Source: Candidatus Eremiobacterota bacterium (GTDB lineage Bacteria > Vulcanimicrobiota > Vulcanimicrobiia > Vulcanimicrobiales > Vulcanimicrobiaceae). From it: a stretch of 50,328 nt of DNA. The notes beneath the pieces are model-generated. The model was not told where the DNA came from and searched no databases. It saw only the letters and a list, made by a program, of their open reading frames with translations. Position 1 is the stretch's first letter; each line of letters opens with the position of its first letter. The translations under genes were made by a program, and so were the position numbers. Shown in pieces: positions 24,843-32,649 of the stretch. The DNA is taken from contig JAFAKB010000001.1 in the NCBI GenBank assembly GCA_019235885.1, positions 1 through 50,328 on the forward strand. Direction: 5' to 3'.

Positions 24843-27134
24843 ATGATTCAGCCGCCTCTTCTCGGACAGGTCATCGACGGCAAGTACCGGATCGATGCGG
24901 AGATCGGCGCCGGCGGGATGGCGACGATCTACCGCGCGACCCGCCTGCAGATCGGCGACGCCGTCGCGATCAAGGTGCTCCATACCGAGCTGTTGCGCGA
25001 GCCGCAATTCGCCGAGCGCTTCAAGCGCGAAGCGCAGGCCGCGGCCCGGCTCAAGCATCCGAACGTCGTCGCGATCTACGACTTCGGCGTCTCGGCGGAA
25101 GGCGTGATCTATCTCGTCATGGAGCTGGTCGAAGGGCCGAACCTGCGCACGATCATCAAGGACACGGGGCCGATGCCCGCCGCGTTGGCCGCGGAGATCG
25201 TCCGCCAGGCGTGCGCCGCGTTGAGCGAAGCGCATCGGCAAGGTCTCGTGCACCGCGACGTCAAGCCGGCGAACATCGCGGTGGAGACGACGCCCGACGG
25301 ACCGCGGGTCAAGGTGCTGGACTTCGGCATCGCGAGCTTGCGCACCGGCGGAACGTTCGCGAGCCTCACGCAGACCGGCGCCGTCATGGGGACGCCGGCG
25401 TACATGTCGCCCGAACAGTGCCTGGGCGAAGAGCTCGACGGGCGTTCCGACGTCTACAGCCTCGGCGTCGTGCTGTTCGAGATGCTGTGCGGCGTCGTGC
25501 CGTTCAACTCGCCGACGGCGACGGCCGTGGTGATGCAGCACGTGCAGCAGGCGCCGCCGCCGCTGCGCGTCCTGAACGCCAGCATCTCGCCGGCCGTCGA
25601 AGCCGTCGTCCTGCGCGCGCTGGCGAAGCGGCCGGAAGAACGCTTTCAAACCGCACGGGAGCTGGCCGACGCGCTCAGCGCGGCGGTGAGCGGGCCGCGG
25701 CTTTCGCTCGGCGCGGAGACCGTGGCAGCGCCCAGCTTTTCGGCACTGCGGCTCGATGCCACGACGGTGCAGCCGGCATTGCACGCGCCGACGCCGCCCA
25801 TGCCGGCGCAACGGGCTCGCCCGCGCAGTTCGATCCCCGCCGGCGTTGTGATCGGCGTGCTCTTGGCCGTGTCGGTCGGTGCGGGATGGTTCGGCGTGCA
25901 GCGCTGGGTGACGAAGCCGGGCGCGGTGAGCGCGCGCGCGACGCAGTCGCCGCCGACCGCGACCGCCCAATCCCGCGCCGTGGCGCGCAACCCGCTTGCC
26001 GGCGTGCGCGAGAACCCAGTCAACCTGGTGAAGCAGTACTACCGCCTCTGGAACGAACGCCAGTACGCGACGATGTACGCGATGCTCTCCTCCCGGATGC
26101 AGCGCAAGAACCCGTACGACCAGTACGTGAAGTATCATTCGCTCGTCATGCGCATCGACGTCGACGCGGCGCCGGGTTCGGCACCCGAGATCGTGGACGT
26201 GAGCATCGTCTCGCGCGACCGCGAGCGGAACGGCGCGATCACCGAGAACTACAACGCGGGACAATGGCTCGTGGCGGTCGAGAACGGGCAGCTCAAGCTG
26301 GACGATCAGACGGCGCACGGGACGCGGCCTTCGGTCGTGGTCGCCGCAGCACCGATTCCGGTGTACCCGACCGCCGCGCCGGTGTACGCGACGCCGGCAG
26401 CGGTCTACGCCACACCAGCCTATGCTGCGGCCCAGCAAGCCGAGGCGCCGGTGGACGCGGTGAGCTTCGTCCGCCAGTACTATCGCCTGTGGAACATGCG
26501 CGCGTACGACACGATGTACGGCATGCTTTCGCCGAACATGCAGCGGACGCATCCGTACGCCGACTACGTCAAGTACCACGCGATGGTCGTCCACATCGAT
26601 GCCGACGTAACTCCGACCGGCTCACCGCTCGCCGTGAACGTACGAATCGTTTCGCAAGACCGCGAAAAAGACGGGTCGATCACTCAGTCCGTCAACGAAG
26701 GCCAATGGTTCCTCACGTACGATAGCGGGCTCAAGCTGAACGAGCAAAAGGTGCACGAGGTCAGCAGCACCGCGCACCGCCCGCTGCCCGAAACTGCCTC
26801 AGTCATTCCGGCTCGCTCCGGCAGGTTCAACAACTCACTGCCCGCCGGATTCGCGTCGTTCCCGAGCGCGCCGGGGATTTTCGACCGCGGCGTCGGCTGC
26901 GTGTCGGGAACGCAGCGCGTCGTGTTCTACAACGACTACACCGTGGCGGTGCACTTCGACGCGGCGCTGCAGCACATCGACTCTGAATCCGAGATAAGCT
27001 TTGCGGCGGCGACGAAACTCGGGCGGCTGCACCTCTTGCCGGGCCAATCGGTTACGGTGAGCGGGGACGTTCCGATCTGCAAGAGCCAGCTTCGCACGTG
27101 GGCGTACAACGTGCGATTCGGCGAAGACACGTAG
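24843..27134 (+). CDS. Transmembrane Ser/Thr protein kinase 2 with two NTF2-like sensor domains
   Basis: The protein has 763 residues. The kinase domain is nearly the same as in kinase 1 (IGAGGMATIY, LVHRDVKPAN, DFGIAS, MSPEQCLGEEL). The membrane span lies at about 331-353. Two consecutive NTF2-like domains follow, at about 395-490 (VKQYYRLWNERQYATMYAML) and 540-640 (VRQYYRLWNMRAYDTMYGML). They are so alike that an internal duplication is clear. A Pro/Tyr/Ala-rich linker separates them. About residues 690-763 form a further beta-rich module with two cysteines (VGCVSG, PICKSQ). It lies 12 bases after the hexosaminidase gene and is convergent with the LD-carboxypeptidase gene. Confidence 0.93.
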   Translation: MIQPPLLGQVIDGKYRIDAEIGAGGMATIYRATRLQIGDAVAIKVLHTELLREPQFAERFKREAQAAARLKHPNVVAIYDFGVSAEGVIYLVMELVEGPNLRTIIKDTGPMPAALAAEIVRQACAALSEAHRQGLVHRDVKPANIAVETTPDGPRVKVLDFGIASLRTGGTFASLTQTGAVMGTPAYMSPEQCLGEELDGRSDVYSLGVVLFEMLCGVVPFNSPTATAVVMQHVQQAPPPLRVLNASISPAVEAVVLRALAKRPEERFQTARELADALSAAVSGPRLSLGAETVAAPSFSALRLDATTVQPALHAPTPPMPAQRARPRSSIPAGVVIGVLLAVSVGAGWFGVQRWVTKPGAVSARATQSPPTATAQSRAVARNPLAGVRENPVNLVKQYYRLWNERQYATMYAMLSSRMQRKNPYDQYVKYHSLVMRIDVDAAPGSAPEIVDVSIVSRDRERNGAITENYNAGQWLVAVENGQLKLDDQTAHGTRPSVVVAAAPIPVYPTAAPVYATPAAVYATPAYAAAQQAEAPVDAVSFVRQYYRLWNMRAYDTMYGMLSPNMQRTHPYADYVKYHAMVVHIDADVTPTGSPLAVNVRIVSQDREKDGSITQSVNEGQWFLTYDSGLKLNEQKVHEVSSTAHRPLPETASVIPARSGRFNNSLPAGFASFPSAPGIFDRGVGCVSGTQRVVFYNDYTVAVHFDAALQHIDSESEISFAAATKLGRLHLLPGQSVTVSGDVPICKSQLRTWAYNVRFGEDT

Positions 27135-27150
27135 CGCAAGGCGCGCGGCC

Positions 27151-28173
27151 TCATCTCACGGCGGGCTCCTCGACGGTCAGCGTGCCGGCGTCGCCGTCAA
27201 AGCTTACGTTCATCCCGAGCGGCAGCGTCCACTGCTCTTCGACGTGACCGGCCGGCAGGCGCGTGATCATCGGTTTCTTCAGCGCGACGAGCCGGTCGCG
27301 CAACGTCTCGTCGATCGTCCAGGAGGGCTGATCGTCGTCTGCTCTCGGAACACAATCGCGAAAGCTCCCGAGCGCGATTCCGGCGACCGACCCGAGGTCA
27401 CCGCTGAGCGTCAATTGCGTCAGCATGCGATCGATGCGATAGGGAGCTTCTCTGACGTCCTCCAGCATGAGGATGTTCCCGGCGCAGGGCACCGCGTAGG
27501 GCGTGCCGACGAGCGCCGCCACGATCGAGAGGTTGCCGCCGACCAGCGGCGCGCGCGCCTTGCCGCGCGAGAGCGTTCCGATCGCCGGGACGCGCAACGC
27601 TCCCAGCGCGTCCTTCGACATCAGGGCGTTGCGGATCCCGGCGACCGTGCGGTCCGGAACGGCGTGGCCGGCGACCGGACCGTGAAACGTGATCAGCCCC
27701 GTTCGCAACGTGATCGCGTTGAGCAGCGCCGTCAAGTCCGAGAAGCCGAGGACGATCTTCGGATCGCGCTTCAGCGCTCCGTAGTCGATGCGGTCGAGAA
27801 TCCGCATGGTGCCGTAGCCGCCGCGGAGCGAGAAGATGGCGCGAACGGTGGGATCGCGGGCGAACCGGTTAAAGTCGTCGGCGCGGGTGGCGTCGCTGCC
27901 GGCGAGGTAGCCGTCGTGGTCGTGAAGATGGTCGCCGAGAACGAGCCGGACGCCGAGCGCCGCCGCTTGCCGCTTCGCAACATCGAGATCCGCGGCGTGA
28001 CGAAGCGGTCCGGCAAGCGCGACGAGACCGACCTTGTCACCCTTCATCAGGCGCGGCGGCTTGACGGCGGTGCCGGGCAGCTTCGCAGGCGCCGGAGCCG
28101 GTGCGGCGCCCGTCGCGCCGAACGTCGCGCCGGCGCAGCCCGCGAGAGGAGCCGTGAACGCGCGCCGCTTCAT
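27151..28173 (-). CDS. LD-carboxypeptidase (peptidase S66), lipoprotein
   Basis: The protein has 340 residues. S66 enzymes cut the L,D bond that releases the terminal D-Ala from murein tetrapeptides during peptidoglycan recycling. The motifs are LRGGYGTMRILDRIDY near 117-131, the nucleophile Ser in VLGFSDLTALL (about 145), Glu in LMLEDVREAPYRIDR and His in PAGHVEEQW. The N-terminus (MKRRAFTAPLAGC) carries twin arginines and a lipobox, so export and lipidation are likely, whereas E. coli LdcA is cytosolic. It lies between kinase genes 2 and 3 on the opposite strand, divergent from kinase 3 across about 100 bases. Confidence 0.88.
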   Translation of the reverse strand: MKRRAFTAPLAGCAGATFGATGAAPAPAPAKLPGTAVKPPRLMKGDKVGLVALAGPLRHAADLDVAKRQAAALGVRLVLGDHLHDHDGYLAGSDATRADDFNRFARDPTVRAIFSLRGGYGTMRILDRIDYGALKRDPKIVLGFSDLTALLNAITLRTGLITFHGPVAGHAVPDRTVAGIRNALMSKDALGALRVPAIGTLSRGKARAPLVGGNLSIVAALVGTPYAVPCAGNILMLEDVREAPYRIDRMLTQLTLSGDLGSVAGIALGSFRDCVPRADDDQPSWTIDETLRDRLVALKKPMITRLPAGHVEEQWTLPLGMNVSFDGDAGTLTVEEPAVR

Positions 28174-28275
28174 GCGTGAAAAATTCCGCGCGGCGATGAA
28201 TCGACCTGCCGCCCGGAAGGGCCAGGTAACGGAGCAAGGCTTCCCCGGTCGCGAACAGAAGCCGTCAGCGCAGCA

Positions 28276-29769
28276 ATGGAAAACGATCCTCTTCTCGGGC
28301 GGGTGATCGACGGCAAGTACCGGATCGATGCGGAGATCGGCGCGGGCGGGATGGCGACCATTTACCGCGCGGCTCGGCTGCACATCGAGGACGTCGTGGC
28401 GATCAAAGTGCTGCATTCCGAGCTGCTGCGCGAGCCGCATTTCGCCGACCGGTTTCGGCGCGAAGCACAGGCCGCCGCCCGCCTCAAGCATCCGAACGTG
28501 GTCGCGATTCACGACTTCGGCGTCACCGGCGACGGCGTGATCTATCTCGTGATGGAGCTCGTCGAAGGACGGAACCTGCGCGCCGTCATTCGCGAGCGGG
28601 GACCGCTTCCGGCCGCTTTTGCAGCGGAGATCGTTCGCCAAGTCTGCGCGGCGCTCACCGAAGCGCATCGCCGCGGGATCGTGCACCGCGATCTCAAGCC
28701 GGCGAACATCGCAGTCGAGGACTCGCTCGACGGGCCGCGGGTGAAGGTGCTCGATTTCGGCATCGCGAGCTTGGCCACCGGTCAAACGATCGCGAACTTG
28801 ACGCAGACAGGGACGCTGCTGGGAACGCCGGCATACATGTCGCCCGAGCAGTGCATGGGCGAAGAGCTGGATGCGCGCTCCGACGTCTACAGCGGAGGCG
28901 TGGTGCTCTTCGAGATGCTCTGCGGGGTGGTGCCGTTCAACTCGCCAACGCCGACCGCGGTGGTGATGCAGCACGTGCAGCAGGCGCCCCCGGCGCTGCG
29001 CGTGCTCAACGCCAGCGTCCCGCCGGCGGTCGAGGACGTCGTGCTGCGCGCGCTGGCGAAGCGGCGCGAGGACCGTTTTCAAACCGCGCACGACTTGGCG
29101 GACGCGCTCACCGCGGCCACGCGCGGGTCGCCGCTTTCGCCGAGCGCCGAGTCCTTGGCCGCGCCGCGGCTCGCACCGCAACTCGGCCCGACAATGATGC
29201 AGCCGGCATGGCGTGCAGCTTCTGCATCGCAGGAGCCGTCCGGCGCGCGCAGCGGGCGCACCGCCGGGTTCGCCATCGGGCTCGGCGCAGCACTCGCGCT
29301 CGCGCTCGTGCTGTTCGGCGTGCAGCGCTTTCTTTCACCGCGCGAACCGTCGCGAGCAGCGGCGCAGCTTACGCCGGCGCCCGCGACCGCCGCGCCGGCT
29401 CGGGCCGAAGCAAGACCGGCCGTACGCGCGCCGCCGCCGCTCGACGTGCAACAGAGCACCGCCGCGGTCGTTCAGACGTACTACGGTTTGTGGGACGCGC
29501 ACCGGCTGCCCGAGGCGTACGCGCTGCTTTCCCGGCGCTATCAAGCCGAGCATCCGTACCCGTCCTGGTCCGCATCGCATTCGAGCGTCGTGCACATCAG
29601 CGTGCAGACCACCCCGACGAACGACCCGATGACGGTCACCGTGGTCGTTCGCTCCCTCGACCGAACGCCGTACGGAACGGCCGGCAGCGAGTACCAGGGC
29701 ACCTGGCGGGCGGTATCGGAGGACGGGGTCACGCGGCTTGACCAAGTCGCGCTCGACCGCACGCGATGA
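28276..29769 (+). CDS. Transmembrane Ser/Thr protein kinase 3 with one NTF2-like sensor domain
   Basis: The protein has 497 residues. The kinase domain is again close to kinases 1 and 2 (IGAGGMATIYRA, IVHRDLKPAN near 137, DFGIAS, MSPEQCMGEEL). The membrane span lies at about 330-352, a Pro/Ala-rich linker follows, and a single NTF2-like domain spans about 394-497 (VVQTYYGLWDAHRLPEAYALL). It is the shortest of the three and may keep the ancestral architecture. The gene overlaps or directly adjoins the serine-hydrolase gene, which suggests co-expression. Confidence 0.93.
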   Translation: MENDPLLGRVIDGKYRIDAEIGAGGMATIYRAARLHIEDVVAIKVLHSELLREPHFADRFRREAQAAARLKHPNVVAIHDFGVTGDGVIYLVMELVEGRNLRAVIRERGPLPAAFAAEIVRQVCAALTEAHRRGIVHRDLKPANIAVEDSLDGPRVKVLDFGIASLATGQTIANLTQTGTLLGTPAYMSPEQCMGEELDARSDVYSGGVVLFEMLCGVVPFNSPTPTAVVMQHVQQAPPALRVLNASVPPAVEDVVLRALAKRREDRFQTAHDLADALTAATRGSPLSPSAESLAAPRLAPQLGPTMMQPAWRAASASQEPSGARSGRTAGFAIGLGAALALALVLFGVQRFLSPREPSRAAAQLTPAPATAAPARAEARPAVRAPPPLDVQQSTAAVVQTYYGLWDAHRLPEAYALLSRRYQAEHPYPSWSASHSSVVHISVQTTPTNDPMTVTVVVRSLDRTPYGTAGSEYQGTWRAVSEDGVTRLDQVALDRTR

Positions 29770-29797
29770 AACCGCCGCGCGGCGAGCATTGCCGGCC

Positions 29798-30625
29798 TTG
29801 AAGCGGCAAGCGGCACTTGCGGTTCTTACCGGAGCCGCGCTGGCGCTGGTGGCCGCGTCCGGGGCACACGGGAATGCGCCGGTCTGGTACGCCGCCCGGG
29901 TCGACGGCGCGACGCACCTCGAGAGCGGCGCCGACACGGTCCTCCCCGCCGCGTCCGTGATCAAATTGCTGATCGCGTTGGCGCTTGTCGAGGAGGCGCA
30001 CGCCGGACGTTTCAATCTGACTTCGCGAGTCTCGCTCGCCGCGCAAGACCAGGTCGGCGGCTCCGACCGCTTCGGCGCAGCCTCGCCGGGCAGCTACCCC
30101 GCCGCCGCGCTGCTCGATGCGATGCTGTCCGTGAGCGACAACACGGCTTCGAACGCGCTGCTGCGAGCGGTCGGAATGTCGCGCTGCAACCAGGTCGCCG
30201 CGGCGCACGGTTTGCGGTCGACCAGAATTCGCCGGCGCTTCTACGACTGGGCCGCGCAGCGCCGCGGGCTCGAAAACGAGACGACGGCGCGCGAAGCCGC
30301 TCAACTGTTGTTGCTCATCGCCGGCGAGGCTCGGCAGCGCTCCGGCGCGGTGGTCGCACGCCGGGCGATGAGCGCGCTGCTCGCGCAGACGGACCGTGAA
30401 ACGATTCCGGCTGCGTTACCGAACCGTACCGGCATCGCCAACAAAACCGGCGAACTCCCCGGCGTCCGCAACGATGTCGCGATCGTCGGATACGGGCACT
30501 CCGACGCGTACGTCGTCGCCGTGTTGGATCGCTACGCAAGCGGAAACCGAACCGGCGCGGTCGCGGCGATCCGCGACGTCGTCCGCATGGTCGATCGACG
30601 GCTGCGCCGGGGTCTCTCACGGTGA
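29798..30625 (+). CDS. Penicillin-binding-type serine hydrolase (class A beta-lactamase fold), exported
   Basis: The protein has 275 residues. A signal peptide is followed by the active-site SxxK (ASVIKLL, Ser about 53), SDN (about 113-115) and KTG (NKTGELPG near 217). The omega-loop Glu of true class A beta-lactamases (ExxLN) is not evident; the region instead reads RRFYDWAAQRRGLENETTA. Beta-lactam hydrolysis is therefore doubtful and a D-amino acid peptidase or binding role is possible. TTG 29798 gives a clean signal sequence. Another TTG at 29738 adds 20 residues and overlaps kinase 3 by 32 bases. It is the last gene of the kinase block and overlaps yjbQ tail to tail by 9 bases. Confidence 0.82.
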   Translation: MKRQAALAVLTGAALALVAASGAHGNAPVWYAARVDGATHLESGADTVLPAASVIKLLIALALVEEAHAGRFNLTSRVSLAAQDQVGGSDRFGAASPGSYPAAALLDAMLSVSDNTASNALLRAVGMSRCNQVAAAHGLRSTRIRRRFYDWAAQRRGLENETTAREAAQLLLLIAGEARQRSGAVVARRAMSALLAQTDRETIPAALPNRTGIANKTGELPGVRNDVAIVGYGHSDAYVVAVLDRYASGNRTGAVAAIRDVVRMVDRRLRRGLSR

Positions 30626-31057
30626 GCGCAGGCCGAACGCCTTGAACAGCACGCGTTTCGGGCGCATTCCGTCGAACTCGCCGTAGTGGATGCGCTCCCA
30701 AGGACCCAGATCGAGCCGGCCTTCCGTCACCGGCACGATCACCTGGTGGCCGAGGAGCATCCGCTTGAGGTGCGCGTCGCCGTTGTCCTCGCCGGTGTGG
30801 TGGTGCGCGTAGTCCAGCCCGGCCGGCGCGAGCTTCTCGACCCATTCCAGGATGTCGCGCCACAAGCCGGACTCGTGGTCGTTCACGAAGACGCTGGACG
30901 TGATGTGCATCGTGCTCACCAGCACGAAGCCGTCCCAGAGCTTCGCCGCCGCGCGCACGCGCTCGGCGTGCTCGGTGATGTCGCGGATCTCGTAGCGCGT
31001 CTTCGTCGTGATCGTCAGGTAGTCGGTGTGCGCGATCGTCTGCCCGGCCTCGTTCAC
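30617..31057 (-). CDS. yjbQ: YjbQ/UPF0047 family protein
   Basis: The protein has 146 residues and covers the whole UPF0047 fold. Signature segments are VLVSTMHITSSVFVNDHESGL and the histidine-rich YAHHHTGEDNGDAHLKRMLLGHQVIVPV. E. coli YjbQ has weak thiamine-phosphate synthase activity and can replace ThiE, so databases often call it a secondary thiamine-phosphate synthase, but the true role is open. It is divergent from the pilus/secretion operon, with a 164-base intergenic region. Confidence 0.88.
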   Translation of the reverse strand: MNEAGQTIAHTDYLTITTKTRYEIRDITEHAERVRAAAKLWDGFVLVSTMHITSSVFVNDHESGLWRDILEWVEKLAPAGLDYAHHHTGEDNGDAHLKRMLLGHQVIVPVTEGRLDLGPWERIHYGEFDGMRPKRVLFKAFGLRSP

Positions 31058-31153
31058 GTCAAGGTCCTTTCAGCTCAGCATTCTGTTGCGGCTGCCGATG
31101 GTATATCGAGGTCATCGATCAGCAACCGGCGAATTGGTAGTGTTTCGTGCGTT

Positions 31154-31200
31154 AAGGCAATTTAAGAAACGCCGCGAAATATTGCCTTCTTTTCGCGGCG
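31154..31200 (+). promoter_or_regulatory. Interlocking inverted repeats (possible pseudoknot or switch) in the leader of the pilus/secretion operon
   Basis: AAGGCAAT (31154-31161) pairs with ATTGCCTT (31181-31188), and CGCCGCGAAA (31170-31179) pairs with TTTCGCGGCG (31191-31200). The arms interlock as A-B-A'-B', the arrangement of an H-type pseudoknot or of two mutually exclusive hairpins. The element ends 21 bases before the ATG at 31222. No known riboswitch class was recognised. Confidence 0.5.
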
Positions 31201-31221
31201 GTTGTGTCCGATTCGTGACGC

Positions 31222-32649
31222 ATGGCGACCTTCGCTCCGAATCCCGAAGCAATCGCACGCGTTCCGCGTGCGATTGCATTTCGTTACGACGCCCTGCCGC
31301 TGAGCCTCACCGACGGCGTCCTCGCCGTCGGGCTCGCCGAGCCGAACGACGCTTCCGTGGTCGATGCGCTGCGCGCCGCGACGCGGCTGCGCGTGCGGCC
31401 GCTGCCGATGCCGCGCGATTCGATTCGCGAGCTGCTGCACGTCGCCTACGGACCCGGCTCGGCGCCGCAAGTTGACGTGGAACGAAGCGCCGACGCGCCC
31501 GCGGTGCGCGCGGTCGATCTCGTCTTCGCGCGGGCGGTCGCCGCGCATGCGAGCGACATTCACGTCGAGCCGAGCGCCGCGGGCGGGCGCGTGCGGCTGC
31601 GCGTCGACGGCATCTTGCGCGAGCTGGAGACGATCCCGGCGGAGCTGCTGCCCTCGTTCGCGTCGCGTTTGAAGCTGTTGGCCGGAATGGACATCGCCGA
31701 CCGGCGCCAGCCGCAGGACGGGCGCTGCGGGATCCCGTTCGAGCAGCGCGAGATCGACGCGCGCGTCGCCTCGGTGCCGACGATCGACGGCGAGAAGCTC
31801 GTCGTTCGGCTGCTCGACCGCTACGCCGCCACGCCCGATCTCACCACGCTCGGGATGCCGGCGGAGACGCTCGCCAGGTATCGTGCCGCGGCGAGCGCGC
31901 CGTGGGGCTTCGTCGTCGTCGCCGGGCCCACCGGAAGCGGGAAGACGACGACGCTGTACGCCTCGCTCGCGGAGCTCGACGCGCGCTCGCGCAACGTCTG
32001 CTCGGTCGAAGACCCGGTCGAGATGCGGCTGCGCGGCGTCTCGCAGGTGCAGGTGAACGCGCGCGCAGGCCTGACGTTTCCGCTGGTGCTGCGCGCGTTC
32101 ATGCGCCAGGACCCGAACGTGGTGATGGTCGGCGAGATGCGCGACGGCGAGACCGCCGCGGTCGCCGTCTCCGCCGCGCTCGCCGGGCAGATGGTCTTCA
32201 CGACGCTGCACGCGAACGACGCGCCGCGCGCCGTCGACCGCTTCGTCGAGCTGGGCGTCGCGCGCCACTCGCTCGCCGCCGCGCTGAGCGCCGTCGTCGC
32301 GCAGCGGCTGGTGCGCAGGCTGTGCGAGCAGTGTCGCGTCCGCACGGCGATTCCCGCCGCGCTGCGCGAGCGGCTGCACGTCGAGCAGACGTCGTGGTAC
32401 GCCGCGGGCGGTTGCGCTGCGTGCGCGGGGAGCGGCTACCTCGGCCGCACCGGCGTCTACGAGCTGATGGACGTGGACGACGCGACGCGCGACGCGATCG
32501 CGGGCGGCGCTTCGAGCGTGCACGTCGCGCAGCTCGCCGCGCGCGCCGGCTACCGGCCGATGCACGAGGACGCGCTGGCCAAAGTGCTGGCCGGAACGAC
32601 GTCGTTCGACGAGCTCACGCGCGTCGTCGCCTGGCGAGGGCCGCGATGA
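31222..32649 (+). CDS. GspE/PilB-type secretion/pilus assembly ATPase
   Basis: The protein has 475 residues. The hexameric ATPase powers assembly of type IV pili or type II secretion pseudopili at the inner membrane. Walker A GPTGSGKTTTLY is near 235-245, the Asp box follows, and Walker B is within NVVMVGEMRDGETA. His-box LHANDAPRAVDRF and a four-cysteine zinc module (CEQC, CAAC) near 372-410 are present. The N-terminal domain is short. Codons 10-19 contain a perfect 13-base inverted repeat (31249-31277). The stop overlaps the start of the PilT-like gene (ATGA). No pilin gene is in the window. Confidence 0.92.
   Translation: MATFAPNPEAIARVPRAIAFRYDALPLSLTDGVLAVGLAEPNDASVVDALRAATRLRVRPLPMPRDSIRELLHVAYGPGSAPQVDVERSADAPAVRAVDLVFARAVAAHASDIHVEPSAAGGRVRLRVDGILRELETIPAELLPSFASRLKLLAGMDIADRRQPQDGRCGIPFEQREIDARVASVPTIDGEKLVVRLLDRYAATPDLTTLGMPAETLARYRAAASAPWGFVVVAGPTGSGKTTTLYASLAELDARSRNVCSVEDPVEMRLRGVSQVQVNARAGLTFPLVLRAFMRQDPNVVMVGEMRDGETAAVAVSAALAGQMVFTTLHANDAPRAVDRFVELGVARHSLAAALSAVVAQRLVRRLCEQCRVRTAIPAALRERLHVEQTSWYAAGGCAACAGSGYLGRTGVYELMDVDDATRDAIAGGASSVHVAQLAARAGYRPMHEDALAKVLAGTTSFDELTRVVAWRGPR
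31249..31277 (+). repeat. Perfect 13-base inverted repeat inside the first codons of the ATPase gene
   Basis: GCAATCGCACGCG (31249-31261), a 3-base loop TTC, and CGCGTGCGATTGC (31265-31277) would form a very stable hairpin in the mRNA about 30 bases after the ATG. Confidence 0.6.

Noticed and set aside
22800-26594. Very long minus-strand frame (over 1,200 codons) across hexosaminidase and kinase 2
   Set aside because: It is the mirror of conserved plus-strand genes; the translation is His/Arg/Asp-biased and resembles no protein. Codon bias alone keeps it open.
28037-28306. Frames overlapping the LD-carboxypeptidase N-terminus and kinase 3 start
   Set aside because: They lack family features and overlap the lipoprotein signal of the peptidase and the kinase glycine loop, which are well supported.
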